A DNA stretch of 64,000 nucleotides from Enoplolaimus lenunculus (GCA_030248215.1 JASANG010003249.1:1-64000), one strand, 5' to 3'; shown: positions 1-10,514, numbered from the stretch's first letter. Notes: a model not told the origin generated them from the sequence alone. Made by a program: numbers and translations.

Positions 1-436
1 CACTATGTATTAATTTGACTTTGGATTAAAATTCCTATGGTCAACCGTGAGAACTTCTTGTGGATCGTGTATCGAACGCGTGCTACGATTTTAATGATTC
101 TTTTGTCACTTTGGCGTTAATGGATTTGTCAAATGACATTTCGTAGTGTTTGTGTACTGCATCTATCGGTGTTTCACGACGAAATTGACTGAATAAATTT
201 GTCAACATGGGCTGGTTCGATGCTATTTTGATTTAGTGGTGGCTAAAGGCTTGCTGCTGGAGATTTTGGTGATTGCGCATGTTAGCTAGATTTGTGAACC
301 AACAAAATTCTTACAATCAGTTTTTTGGTCGCAACCAATGAGCGAATCACTCGGTGCGTACTTGCTCCGGCGCGAGGCCTGCGAGTTGAATTCTGTTCAC
401 CTGTAGCAGCCGATCTTCACTTCTTAGTCGAGCATT
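1..436 (-). pseudogene. Decayed copy of the PDZ-gene exon
   Basis: The minus strand here matches the exon that begins at 3543 on the plus strand, including the acceptor region (AG at 437-438), the PDZ segment around NGIQLAGLAPEQ and the start of the 12-residue repeat block. Unlike the right copy, it carries several small insertions and deletions that shift the frame, for example extra bases around 340-360 and missing bases around 130-250, so no long reading frame survives. It is a host-gene pseudogene made by the inverted duplication. It continues beyond position 1, so its 3' end is unknown. Confidence 0.85.
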
Positions 437-659
437 CTTGCAAACGAGCTGAGGAGCATATACAAGGGCGAAGATAACGGGGGATATATATGTACCCAAA
501 TCCGTGTACAGACAAGACAAAGGTACATTTGCTGAATTTGAGAATTACTGTGGCTGGATTCGTAAAGTTTCTAAATGAATTTAGAAGCATCCTACCAAGC
601 GGAATGCGACTAGCTACACCCGTTATGAGGAATCATGCATTTTGGGTTGTTACAAATTT

Positions 660-898
660 GGGCCAATGTCAAGAACAGGGGCGTAACAGTATTATAAGCA
701 TATTCGTAAGCCTAAGCCTAAGCCAAAGCGTAAGAATGAGCATATTCCTAAGCCTAAGCGTAAAAATGACCATATTCCTAAGCCTAAGCCTAAGCCTAAG
801 CCTAAGCCTAAGCCAAGCCAAAAAATAAGTCCAAAGCTTAACATTACTCTATTGCAATCCCACAGAAAAACGTTCCGCCCCTGATCTTTACATGGGCC
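660..898 (-). mobile_element. hAT-like MITE with TTAGGC array (left arm copy)
   Basis: The imperfect terminal inverted repeats are GGGCCAATGTCAAGAACAGG at one end and the complement of GGCCCATGTAAAGATCAGGG at the other. The inside holds CCTAAG/TTAGGC hexamers broken by short spacers containing AATATGCTCATT. It is mirrored at 3086-3324, so it inserted before the inverted duplication. It has no coding capacity; apparent reading frames rich in Leu-Ser or Leu-Gly are translations of the hexamer. Confidence 0.9.
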
Positions 899-1205
899 AT
901 AAACGTATCGCACGGGTTTCCGCTAATAATTGCTAGAGTCACGGATTCCTATGTTTGTGTAAATATTTTGAACCAGGCGCGTAGCCATGATATTCAATTT
1001 GGACGGGTCTACACAACAAGGAGTCACAGCTATAAACATTCGTTAAGAAACCGCAATTGAAGTTTTTGAGACTCCGTACAAGCTACGAACGAACACACCC
1101 ACAGTACGATTACCAGTCAGACCAAATCCAAATCCGTCCGCTAAATTGAACTCATCCTTCGAAAATTGAACGTTGTCTATCCTAATTGGATCCAACATTG
1201 ACGGA

Positions 1206-1278
1206 TTGTTACTGTTATGTATTAGAATTTTAATTATTATTGTTAGTATTATTATTATTATTCTTATTATTATTATTG

Positions 1279-1342
<64 letters not shown>

Positions 1343-1345
1343 TTT
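1206..1345. repeat. ATT trinucleotide microsatellite
   Basis: A near-continuous run of ATT/TTA units, with a shorter mirrored counterpart at about 2675-2755 on the other arm. The length difference between the arms fits ordinary slippage after duplication. Confidence 0.9.
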
Positions 1346-1618
1346 TTATTGTTTATCTGTCGATCTATAACATGCAACCGTTGTGTACACTACATTCGAC
1401 CAGGGTTTTTTATTCTTAATCTGGTCAATATTAATAGTTATTTAATTATCTTTATTTTCTCAACCACAGCCATCTGTTGTATTCATTAAAATTTTCTAAG
1501 ACGAAAAACGACCATTTTACAGACTATAAAATAATAAGCAAAAACTACTCGAATAAAGATATACCATTACTCTTGAGGCGATATCCCTGCCGGTCATATG
1601 CTGTGGTTCATCATTTTA

Positions 1619-2365
1619 CATGTTTGCCTAAACCAATATTAACGTCACTGATACTAAGTAGCTTATTTCGATACGGTTTCTGAGAGCTGAAATATTGTAG
1701 GAAAAGCATACAAGGATTTGAGATGGCTTAAACGCGGTTCGGACCTGTTGCGAAGGGGTGGTGGCAGGGGGGCTCAGCCTAAAATTTTGGCCTCCCCTAC
1801 AGAATTTTTAACCTTGCTTGTAACTCATTGAGAACCCTTGTATGCGCGTCCTGAAAATTCCCCCCCAGCAAGGTGAGCTGGCTACGTGCCTGACGCGGTT
1901 TGAAGCTTTATTTGGCAAATTTTTTTTCCAGCGGATTGAGTCCGTTCTGTCGCTTCCTGGCTCTGGCTTAGTCACTGGCTGACTCTCTAAATTAAATATT
2001 CCGACGAGGACGATTGAATAATATTAAAATATACAATAATTGTTTCACGATGAACTATTTTTGACATCGTGTGCCATATTGCTCTGGCCTCAGGGACAAT
2101 TCATACTCCCGTAGCAACAAATACATGCAAATCGAAACCTACATTTAATACCGTTCGAAATGCTTTTAAGTAATATAATTTATATATTTATATATATCTA
2201 TATATACATATATTTATATATATGTATATATATCTATATATATTTATATATATAAATATATACAGATATATATAATTATATATATGATAACCTACTATAT
2301 AACCGCTTTCTTTATTGTTTTATGTAGAAATATATAAAATTTAAAATGATTTGGACGTTTTCATA
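1619..2365. other. Spacer of the inverted duplication, no gene seen
   Basis: The unduplicated centre of the palindrome. About 1700-1900 resembles a small repeat seen elsewhere (motifs CATACAAGG, CTTGTAACTCATTGAG, and GTAGCCAGC on the complement). About 2160-2290 is an AT dinucleotide-like tract. I see no exon in it. Confidence 0.6.
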
Positions 2366-2719
2366 AAAATGATGAACCACAGCATATGACCGGCAGGGAT
2401 ATCGCCTCAAAGAGAATGGTATATCTTTATTCGAGTAGTTTTTGCTTATTATTTTATAGTCTGTAAAATGGTCGTTTTTGGTCTTAGAAATTGTTAATGA
2501 ATACAACAGGTGGCTGTGGTTGAGAAAATAAAGATAATAAAATAACTATTAATATTGACGAGATTAAGAATAAAAAACCTGGTCGAATGTAGTGTATACA
2601 ACGGTTGCATGTTGCATTTTAGCATAGCTAATTTCTAAACTAAAAATAGATCGGCGGATAAACAATAAAGAATATAATAATAATAATAATAATAACGATA
2701 AATAATAATAATACTAATC

Positions 2720-2751
<32 letters not shown>

Positions 2752-3993
2752 TAAAATTCTAATACATAACAGTAACAATCCGTCAATGTTGGATCCAATC
2801 AGGATAGACAACGTTCAATTTTCGAAGGATGAGTTCAATTTAGCGGACGGATTTGGATTTGGTCTGACTGGTAATCGTACTGTGGGTGTGTTCGTTCGTA
2901 GCTTGTACGGAGTCTCAAAAACTTCAATTGTGAGTTCAGTTCAACGTTTATAGCTGTGACTCCTTGTTGTGTAGACCCGTCCAAATTGAATATCATGGCT
3001 ACGCGCCTGGTTCAAAATATTTACACAAACATAGGAATCCGTGACTCTAGCAATTATTAGCGGAAACCCGTGCGATACGTTTTACGGCCCATGTAAAGAT
3101 CAGGGGCGGAACGTTTTTCTGTGGGACTGCAATAGAGTAATGTTAAGCTTTGGACTTATTTTGTGGCTTGGCTTAGGCTTAGGCTTAGGCTTAGGCTTAG
3201 GCTTAGGAATATGGTCATTTTTACGCTTAGGCTTAGGAATATGCTCATTCTTACGCTTTGGCTTAGGCTTAGGCTTACGAATATGCTTATAATACTGTTA
3301 CGCCCCTGTTCTTGACATTGGCCCAAATTTGTAACAACCCAAAATGCATGATTCCTCATAACGGGTGTAGCTAGAATTACAGCTTGGTAGGATGCTTCTA
3401 AATTCATTTTAAAACTTTACAATCCAGCCACAGTAATTCTAAATTCAGCAAATGTACCTTTGTCTTGTCTGTACACAGATTTAGGGTACGTATATATCCC
3501 CGTTATCTTCGCCCTTGTATATGCTCCTGAGGTTCGTTTCAGAATGCTCGACTAAAAAGTGGAGATCAGCTGCTACGGGTGAACGGAATTCAACTCGCAG
3601 GCCTCGCGCCGGAGCAAGTAGCACGAGTGATTCGCTCATTGGTTGCGACCAAAACTGTCGATATTATTAATTTTGTTGTCGTTCACAAATCTAGCTCAGC
3701 ATGCGCAACCCCAAACGAGTCTCCAGGGGCAACGGCATCACCACCACCACTAAATCAAAATAGCATCGAATCAGCCCATTTTGACAAATTTCTTCAGTCA
3801 ATTTCGTCCGTGGACGCCGATCAATGCAGTACACAAACGCTACCGAAATGTCATTTATCGACCAAATCCATTAACGCCAAAATCGGCCAAAGAAATCGTC
3901 GAAATAGTCACACGCGTTCGATACACGATCCACAAGAAGTTCTCACGGTTGACCGTGGGAATTTTTTAGATGAACTCAAATTTGATCATCGTG
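2366..3993. repeat. Right arm of the large inverted duplication
   Basis: Reverse complement of 1-1618. Its inner part corresponds to intron sequence and its outer part holds the PDZ exon from 3543. Homology can be followed to the left window edge, which pairs with about 3993, so the true arms are longer than 1.6 kb. The duplication breakpoint lies in the intron upstream of the PDZ exon, so the 5' exons of that gene are not adjacent to it on this side. Confidence 0.9.
3086..3324 (+). mobile_element. hAT-like MITE with TTAGGC array (right arm copy)
   Basis: A complete-looking copy in the orientation I use for the family. The left end is GGCCCATGTAAAGATCAGGG, then a conserved GTGGGACTGCAATAGAGTAA block, then the TTAGGC array, then AATATGCTTATAATACTG, then a right end complementary to the left. 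No clear 8-bp target duplication survives at this copy. Confidence 0.9.
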
Positions 3994-5126
3994 GGAACCT
4001 TGTGAACAATCGTCAATCTGGTCACCGTGAGAAAATTTTGACTGAACTTCAATCTGATCACCGTGAGAAAATTTTGGCTGAACTTCAATCTGATCACCGT
4101 GAGAACATTATGAGTGAACTCCAATTTGATCGTTACGATACGTTTCGATCGTTACCTCGGAAACTTTCAGCGATCGAATATTTACCGGTTGAACAATTTC
4201 GACCTGATGCGGCATTGTGCAGCAGTACACGATTTAGCATTGATTTACTGGTTCGCCGGGATGATCTGTTGCAGAATGCAATGTTGCCAACCACTGTGGA
4301 TCGCAGTCAAACGCCATATGTCCACGTTTTTGCAAATAAATCATTCGCCGCAACAGGTGACGTCAACCCGGACGTTGATAGAAATTCTCAGGACTGCAAT
4401 GCGGTTTGGCAAAATCAGCTCAATCGACCGCAGATGAGTCGTAGTTTCAATGAAACTTTATCACCGGATCGAATGCGTTGTGGATGTGACCAAGATCAAC
4501 CCGAAGACTCGCTATTGGGAAGAACCTCAACTGAAATATGCTCGATTTGCGTCGAAGCTCAAAACAGAATGACGTCAAGCATGAAATGTGTTCTATGTAA
4601 CAGTGACGTCGCGTCGACGGAAGCCGATTGGTCGCTTGATCAACCAATCAATTTGGAGCTACCGACAAAAACTACTCAACGGACCAATAAACGAACGGTA
4701 CGCAGCAACAGTATTCGTCCGTACACGTTGCCTTGTCTGCCAGCTGGCTCCAACAGATCTCAGTCTCATAGTCTATACGCCAAAACCTCAAATAAGTGCA
4801 AGTTACACGCCAACAATTGCAAATCGCACAATAAAACCAAAACGTTTCCGGGTTCTGGGACAAATTCGTGGACCTCAGTTTGTCAATCTGAGCCTAGCGA
4901 GGCTGATGTATGCCGGACATGCGGTCCGAAACCGTCAACTGAAATCGCGAACAAATCAGCTGGCGGAACGGCAGCAAGCGATTCAGACAACCAACGGATG
5001 CGAACTTCCTGGGATGGCGGATTCAGCGACAAATCAAACGCGTTACTCGACAAGAGTGGAGTTGTAATACTAGAACGGAAACGGTCGTTTTTTGATCGAA
5101 TTGAACGCCGATTTAAACTAAAACAG
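3543..5126 (+). CDS. PDZ-containing exon
   Basis: It begins right after a TTTCAG acceptor in frame 0 with NARLKSGDQLLRVNG and stays open for 528 codons. If the CAG|GTTGGT donor at 5126 is skipped, the frame runs 26 residues further to a TGA at 5202-5204. I prefer the spliced form because the downstream exon is open in the matching phase. The start is a splice acceptor, not an initiator: the GTG at 3579 is an internal Val codon in a conserved RVNG motif. Confidence 0.8.
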
Positions 5127-8100
5127 GTTGGTTGCGCGCTGGCGTTTGGTAAACGTTTTTCAGCATCCAGTAAAAGTCTTCGGTCGCCTCTTCGATTTGA
5201 ATGAACAACTCTAATTCCGTAGCATTTGTTTGACAAAATTTACCGCAAGATTATCGATTTCACACCAGAAGCCCGTTCAGCGTTTAACTGAGTCAGACGC
5301 GTAGCCAGCTCATCTTGTTAAACGAATCTAAACATTATTCAGCGGCGCATACAAGGGTTTTCGATGACTTACAAGCAAGGTTGAAAATGTTCTACGCGGA
5401 GCAAAATTATTCAAAAGTCGCTGAGCACTCCTAGCCCACTTTGGTTATTACGGGCTCGTAATAAGCTAGTAAAATTGCCAAAATTAAGTTACCTCAGCGA
5501 ATTAACGTGTTTTAGTTATTATCATAAAACCAACTACAAGTCACTTGATCGGTTCGTTTTATACTGGTGAGTCGATTTGGTCAAACCAAAAGTTGAGTTG
5601 GCAAATTTTAGGCGTTTTTGTCTCAAAAACGTTCGCCACCGAATCATGCGAAAGAAAATCGCGCATACGAACCGGACGAGTTGCCTTTGGTATCGTACGA
5701 TGACCTGAACTCGCCTGATAGCGTTCACCTGCGACAGCACTGGTCACCCACCCATAGATCTGGCTCTCAGAATTATCAGTAAGCTTCGATCGCTTATTTC
5801 ACTTGTGTTCTGCTACTAGTATCGCATTTACGGTGCTTTTACGTTCCTAAATAAAGTTAAGGTAACGTATAAGCCTAATCCTAATCCTAAGCCTAAGCCG
5901 AAGCCTAAAGATATGCCAAAATCTCAAAATTTGATACCTGTTGAGGTATATATATAATATATAATATATAATATATATAAATATATATATGTATATATAT
6001 TAATATATGTATGTATGTATATGTATATGTATTGTATATATTTATGTATATATTCATATATCTATATATATCGTGACGCAATTTTTACATGACCATGACA
6101 CTTTGGGTGCGGAATTTCTTCTCTCACGAATTGTCCATCAGTTCAGGCCAAGAAAATTAGCGATCAAACTGAGAACAAAGCAAAACGAGTTGCCGAATGC
6201 CGGCGCAGAAAAATAGTTATAATGTTGTATTTACTGCAAACAGTGCGACAATAATAACCAGACTGCTACTTGGTATGCAGTAGTTCAGATTCAGGGATTT
6301 AAAACTGTAAATCATTGAAACACGCTAGTGTTTACAATATATGTTTCAAGCATCGAGAATGCACGCTTTTTGAAAGTTTTGCAGAATGTTCTCTGCAGGA
6401 AAGCAGAGCTGGAATGAGGTAACTTACGTATAGAATATCCTAATTATCCGCTTCGACACCATACACAAATTGGACACCTAAACGTCTCATTTAAGTTGTT
6501 ATTAAAAGTTTGATTTTTGTAAGTTTTCGAAAAAATTGTATTACAAATATATAATTACCATAGCTAGTCGATATTCTTGTGTGATGCTAATGACACCGTG
6601 CAATAGATTACGTGTCCCTGCGATGTTTGTTCTACTGAAATTGCTAACTAAGACAGTGATATTTTGTAATAACCTCCCATGCATTATAGATTAGAACAGG
6701 CTGCTTTTCGGTGGATTGCAATGGAGCAAGTGTACGTTTTAGACATATTTTATTTAGGCTTAGGCGTACGCTTAGGAGAGTCTTAGCATAAAACCTCACC
6801 GCATCCCATGTAAAAGAAAAAAACTAGGTAAAAGTGCCCCTAGAAGGGACAGATTGTGATATATTTCGCTTGAAGCATGTAAAAGAGTTTAAACAAGGGT
6901 TAGTTAGACCATAGATCAGTGGGTAATGCTTATAATATTAGCTCCATAACTTCTATGAAAATAGTTGTCATCTATATCTTTGACGGCTGTCTTTCAGTGT
7001 TAACACGCTTGCCGTCAGTGAAACAAGAAACATATGGGCCCAACGAACTTTCATCTGTTAACACTGAAAGATAGCCGTCAAAGATATAGATGACAACTAT
7101 TTTCATAGAAGTTATGGAGCTAATATTATAAGCATTACCTACTGATCTATGGTCTAACTAACCCTTGTTTTAACTCTTTTACATGCTTCAAGCGAAACAT
7201 ATCACAATCTGTCCCTTCTAGGGCACTTTTACCAAGTTTAGTTTAGTTCCGGTTCTGTGGAAAAAACACACCATTCCTCATTTGTAGGCATATCTCAGAA
7301 GAATGCAAAACAGGTGCTACAACTGTTGGTATTTGATAAACGTATTTTCAGAAATGACTACGAAACGTATAGTTTAGCACTCGGTCTGAAGTCGACTTCA
7401 TTCATTTCATACGCGCATTCAAACCGACTCATTGATCCTGGGTTTGGGATGAACAATCCGAACAATGGCTTGCGAGCATCGCTTAGGTCAATGGTAAGTT
7501 GTATTTGGAGTCACAGGCGTATAGTCTTGGCTTATCTTGCTGGTGCGGGTTAAACATTTTTCAGCAGGGGTATACAAGTATTTTAGACAACTTACAATTG
7601 AAGTTTTGCAACTTTTCATACAAAACAATATTTTTTTGAGTTGACAAACGTTTGTTGAGCATCTATTGGCTACCGGACCGTTGAAATATTTTGTGAGTCA
7701 TTTATCTCGCCCATGTGAAGATCAGGGGCGGAACGTTTTACTGTGGGACTGCAATAGAGTAAGCTTCAGCTTTAGATTTAATTTTTTTGCTTGGATTACC
7801 CTTAGACTTATGCTTAGGAATATGCTTATAATACTGTTCCGCCCACGTTCTTTACATTGGCCGTAATCTGTAATCAGAGTTTCGTACCACTTTTGCGTCC
7901 ATTGCTCATTTGAAACTATTGAAACGATTTTTAGCTAAAACGGCCACCGGATACGCTTCCGTAATGTCCGAGCTTTAGATCTATGATCTCAAACTCGACA
8001 CGTTTAAGATCAATAGCAAGATTACAAGCTATTGATGAGGAACTAATAACGTTTAACAGAAAAAAGTGTTAGGGTAGGGTTAACGCGTAACAAAGTTAAA

Positions 8101-8487
8101 ATTTGTCACGCGTTAACCCTATCTTATGACACATTTTGTGGCAGGATTTAAAATTATATTGTGAACGGCGCATAATCGTTTAGTGAAACCTTGTAAGCGA
8201 AGCGAGCGAGAAGCTAATCAAAGAACTGAATTCAACAGGAATTCTACAGCCAGTTTTTGGCCAAATTAACGTACCTGTTTCAGCAGCCATCACAAGACCA
8301 TTGTGGAGCGTTGTCGCAGCGTTACATCTCGTCTCCGGATCTTTTGAGTCCGTCAATTGGCGGACAAACGTCTCCCAGTTGGTTGTTGCCTTCGTCAGTG
8401 CCAGCAAATCATCCTATCGCGAATGGTTCGATGTTCAAATTTCGGACGCTTCCACGAACTCACAAGTTTAAACGAATATTAAATTGA
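3543..8487 (+). CDS. PDZ-domain protein, 3' part of gene (four exons)
   Basis: Proposed exons are 3543-5126, 5612-5778, 7352-7493 and 8284-8487 (stop), 698 residues in all. Acceptors are TTTCAG, TTTTAG, TTTCAG and TTTCAG. Donors are CAG|GTTGGT, CA|GTAAGC and ATG|GTAAGT. The phases join exactly (0, 2, 0). The first exon opens inside a PDZ domain: the segment GDQLLRVNGIQLAGL followed by an EQVARVIRSL helix matches the second half of the fold, so the first half must come from an upstream exon not visible here. The rest is low complexity: five 12-residue repeats, a Cys-rich patch with CGC, CSIC, CVLC and CRTC, and a basic tail. PDZ proteins usually tether cortical or junctional complexes; the partner is unknown. 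Reading through the first donor gives an alternative stop at 5204. Confidence 0.72.
3949..4130 (+). repeat. 36-bp coding tandem repeat (12-residue unit)
   Basis: About five units of the pattern DHREKILAELQS encoded by a 36-bp period; the last three are nearly identical at DNA level (GATCACCGTGAGAA recurs). It is predicted to be charged and helical. It lies just after the point where the left-arm pseudogene leaves the window. Confidence 0.85.
5295..5450. mobile_element. Small repeat with GTAGCCAGCT end and CATACAAGG core
   Basis: Contains CGTAGCCAGCTCA, GCATACAAGGG, CGATGACTTACAAGCAAGG and a closing block near TAGCCCACTTTGG. The same order of motifs occurs at about 14356-14492, 13673-13803 and 41725-41825, and partly at 1700-1900 and 7555-7610, so it is a dispersed family of about 130-150 bp. 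It lies in intron 1 of the PDZ gene. Confidence 0.6.
5612..5778 (+). CDS. PDZ-gene internal exon
   Basis: Opens after TTTTAG and is open in frame 0 for 55 codons, encoding a Pro/Ser/Tyr-rich segment with EPDELPLVSYDDLNSPDS. It ends at CA|GTAAGC in phase 2, which fits the next acceptor at 7352. It has no ATG, so a start-to-stop ORF search would miss it. No known domain. Confidence 0.6.
5870..6080. repeat. Short TTAGGC-like tract and TA-rich low-complexity sequence
   Basis: 5870-5910 holds degenerate CCTAAG hexamers without the MITE ends. 5945-6075 is a TATATG/TATATA tract. Both are intronic to the PDZ gene model. Short Tyr-Ile-Val frames here are translations of the microsatellite. Confidence 0.8.
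6675..6787 (+). mobile_element. Degraded hAT-like TTAGGC MITE
   Basis: Keeps a recognisable left end (CCCATGCATTATAGATTAGAACAGG is weakened), the GGATTGCAATGGAGCAAG block and three hexamers, but has no right end. It sits directly upstream of the fold-back at 6821. Confidence 0.6.
6821..7240. mobile_element. Fold-back element, near-perfect 183-bp arms
   Basis: The left arm 6821-7003 and right arm 7057-7240 are almost exact reverse complements, with a 53-bp loop containing ATATGGGCCC. The outer ends are AAACTAGGTAAAAGTGCCC and its complement. I counted only a handful of mismatches by eye, so it is either young or kept homogeneous by repair. It lies in the PDZ-gene intron and ends about 110 bp before the exon at 7352. 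No coding potential. Confidence 0.93.
7352..7493 (+). CDS. PDZ-gene internal exon
   Basis: Acceptor TTTTCAG, one base to finish the previous codon, then 47 codons reading NDYETYSLALGLKS through to LRASLRSM, and donor ATG|GTAAGT. The frame is also open upstream to 7257, so an earlier acceptor at TTTGTAG (7281-7287) is possible; the phase match to the exon at 5612 favours 7352. No domain recognised. Confidence 0.6.
7709..7862 (+). mobile_element. hAT-like TTAGGC MITE, short array
   Basis: The left end GCCCATGTGAAGATCAGGG and right end with GTTCTTTACATTGGCC are intact, but the array is reduced to about three degenerate hexamers. It shows that the hexamer count varies between copies. It lies in the last PDZ-gene intron. 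Confidence 0.85.
8284..8487 (+). CDS. PDZ-gene terminal exon
   Basis: The acceptor CCTGTTTCAG is followed by 67 codons and TGA. The peptide is Ser/Pro-rich (SSPDLLSPSIGGQTSPSW) and ends in a basic FRTLPRTHKFKRILN. No canonical AATAAA is seen just downstream. A frame on the opposite strand across the same bases is a shadow. Confidence 0.6.
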   Translation, partial: QPSQDHCGALSQRYISSPDLLSPSIGGQTSPSWLLPSSVPANHPIANGSMFKFRTLPRTHKFKRILN

Positions 8488-8537
8488 TTTTTGAGGTCAC
8501 AGAAAGGGTTTGATCGTTGTACACTCATACCCACATT

Positions 8538-8840
8538 TCAGGGTATAGGCTTAGGCTTAGGTTGACGCATAGGTAAAGCCTAATGTCTTTCCTAAGCCTA
8601 CACTGTAAAAAATGGGTAGTCAAATTGACTCTGTCGGAAATAGACTTTTCCTGACTACACAAACTGAGTCAAATTCGACTCCGCCAGAGTGAAACGTGCG
8701 ACATATTGAATCGAATTTGACTGTGGTGGAGTCGAATTGGACTCAGTTTGTGTAGTCAGGAAAAGGCGATTTCCGCGAGAGTCAATTTGACTCACCATTT
8801 TTTACAGTGTAAGCCTAATCCTAACTGTGAGCGTAAATTG
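8538..8840. mobile_element. TTAGGC tract split by a fold-back MITE
   Basis: A TTAGGC-rich remnant (8538-8600 and 8812-8835) is interrupted by a MITE at 8601-8809 with ends CACTGTAAAAAATGGG and CCATTTTTTACAGTG. The flanking TA is duplicated (8599-8600 and 8810-8811), which fits a TA-target Tc1/mariner-type mover. The MITE is nearly one long hairpin: GACTACACAAACTGAGTC faces its complement GACTCAGTTTGTGTAGTC. Sister copies lie at 25643-25848, about 26967-27182, and 32029-32227. Confidence 0.88.
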
Positions 8841-9076
8841 AGCAAAAGTGTACAAACATTGAAGATAATCATTTTAGACACTGGATAGTAGCTGATTTAA
8901 TGTGTTTCAGAGCCATTTGAATTGCTGTAAATCTAATTAAAGCTGGAACGTTCCACATTTGTATGCCATTCTAGCTGATTTTATATACTTACGTTTGAGC
9001 AGATTTTAGCACGCGCATAATCGATTAAGGCTTTGTGTTGCGACATTTTTGCGGAAAATATGGTGTCGGCGGTTGC

Positions 9077-9372
9077 TACTATAAGGATTGCGCTATGGCT
9101 TGTCTAGCAGCGACGTCCGGTGCCATCCGGTCCGTCGCCGCCCGTCATCGTCCATCACCATAACGTATCGTACGTGAAAGTATAGCGTCACCCTTACTAC
9201 TAAGACTAAGGGTTGCGTTATACTTTACTGAGCCCTACGCCGCGGCGCGTCGACGCGCGGTGGGGTGCGGTAACGTTTAATAAAATGTTTTACGCCGCCG
9301 TGAGCCGGCCCCCGGCAGCGCGCGGCGAGGCGACGGATGACGAGTAGAGCGCAACCCTTATAATGCAATAGC
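9077..9372. mobile_element. GC-rich MITE pair (TATAAGGGTTGCGCTAT ends)
   Basis: Two adjacent units, about 9077-9202 and 9205-9372, with outer ends like TATAAGGATTGCGCTATGG and GAGCGCAACCCTTATA. The interiors are rich in CG dinucleotides (CGGTCCGTCGCCGCCCGTC). Related pieces with TATAGCGCCAC ends and GACGGACG interiors occur at about 36733-36830, 40375-40512, 40905-40995 and 62085-62320. Their CpG richness contrasts sharply with the AT-rich surroundings. Confidence 0.65.
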
Positions 9373-10306
9373 TTCAGCGTTTGTTGACCGCAACAAACTT
9401 TAAATTGTCGCCAGCTTTGTGAGTCAAATCTTCTACGCAGTCAGCCACTGGAGCGTCCAAAAAAACGGGCTAATTAAGCCGAGCCCCCGCCCCACCGGCA
9501 AAGATCAAACCCTAACTTTCATACTTAGATTTCGTTTCATTTTCGCTCTTTTCGCTCGCGGGCTTCAGTGACTATTACCAAGAGTGAACAATAGTAGATG
9601 ATCAACTCTATGACAAGAGTATGCAACCTGGTACGTTCTGTGTAATAAACGTCAACGCAAGTTGCGTGATTAACTGACCCACCGTTATATTTCCAGGGGC
9701 CACCGATATATATCCAGGGGCGGGTGGAATATGTTAACTCCAACGATCTGAATATTAATATGGGGGTAACTAGATTTATACCCTCTTATAATCTTTTTCG
9801 GATTGCTGGCAACGTCACAATTGCAGTTTTGGCGTTGGCCAAAAGTTTATTTGCTCAGAATCGCAAAATCACTCAGTGCAGTTAAATTTGTTGACTAGCA
9901 AATTGGTCTACGACATATATACACGTTGTAATGTTAATACATAAAAGATGCGTTTTACGCGTACAAATATTACGACCACAACAAGACACACGTTCTGGTA
10001 CCCCAGTATTCTTATACAATCATAAGATCTTTTACGCCAAAACTGTGTTGAAAATCTAGGAAAGTTTCAATATTCGTTGAAAATTTCAATATTTTTTGTA
10101 TGCTCGAACTCGCATGTAATTGAATCGACCAATTTTTGTCGATTTTTTTTGCTCAATTTGATCTTTTACTGCTGGGTTACACAGTGTTGGCGTGGAAAAC
10201 GACAGCATTTATCTTGTCGTAGTTGAGTCTATTTATTTTTGGCCGTAGAATACTTTCAACCTTTTTTTGGTATTCAAATATTAAATTTTTCGTTCAAATT
10301 TTTGTC

Positions 10307-10514
10307 AACATTTTGGCCCATGTTACTTTAAGGGGCGTCCAGGTTTCTGGTGGGTCTATAAAAGACTAAGTTTAGAGTCTAGATTACATTTTTTTGACTT
10401 AGGCTTAGGCGTACGCTTAGGCTTAGGCTTAGGAACACATTCTTGCAACGCTTAGGCTTAGGAATACGCTTAATCTAGTGTTACGACCCTTCAAGTAACA
10501 TTGGCCAACATTTT
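10307..10514 (+). mobile_element. hAT-like TTAGGC MITE, subtype B, 8-bp TSD
   Basis: The element spans 10315-10506 and is flanked by a perfect 8-bp direct repeat AACATTTT (10307-10314 and 10507-10514). Subtype B ends read GGCCCATGTTACTTTAAGGG and the complement. It shares the TTAGGC array and overall design with subtype A but differs in the subterminal block (GGTTTCTGGTGGGTCTATAAA). The 8-bp duplication is the usual footprint of hAT transposases. Confidence 0.93.

Larger units (their letters stand above)
1..1618. repeat. Left arm of a large inverted duplication
   Basis: This stretch is the reverse complement of 2366-3993, with a spacer of about 750 bp between the arms. Matching landmarks include the TTAGGC element at 660-898 and 3086-3324, an ATT microsatellite on each arm, and the stretch 1475-1618 against 2367-2513, which is nearly identical. 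By eye, similarity is highest near the centre and falls outward: roughly 98% around 1080-1235, 95% around 480-650, and about 85% in 1-430. The arm runs off the left edge. The percentages are estimates from reading, not a computed alignment. Confidence 0.92.

Noticed and set aside
490-913. Open frames rich in Leu-Ser or Leu-Gly repeats (also at 3041-3407, 20460-20834, 33117-33353)
   Set aside because: They are translations of the TTAGGC hexamer arrays inside the MITEs; the hexamer gives a two-residue repeat in every frame and has no other coding sign.
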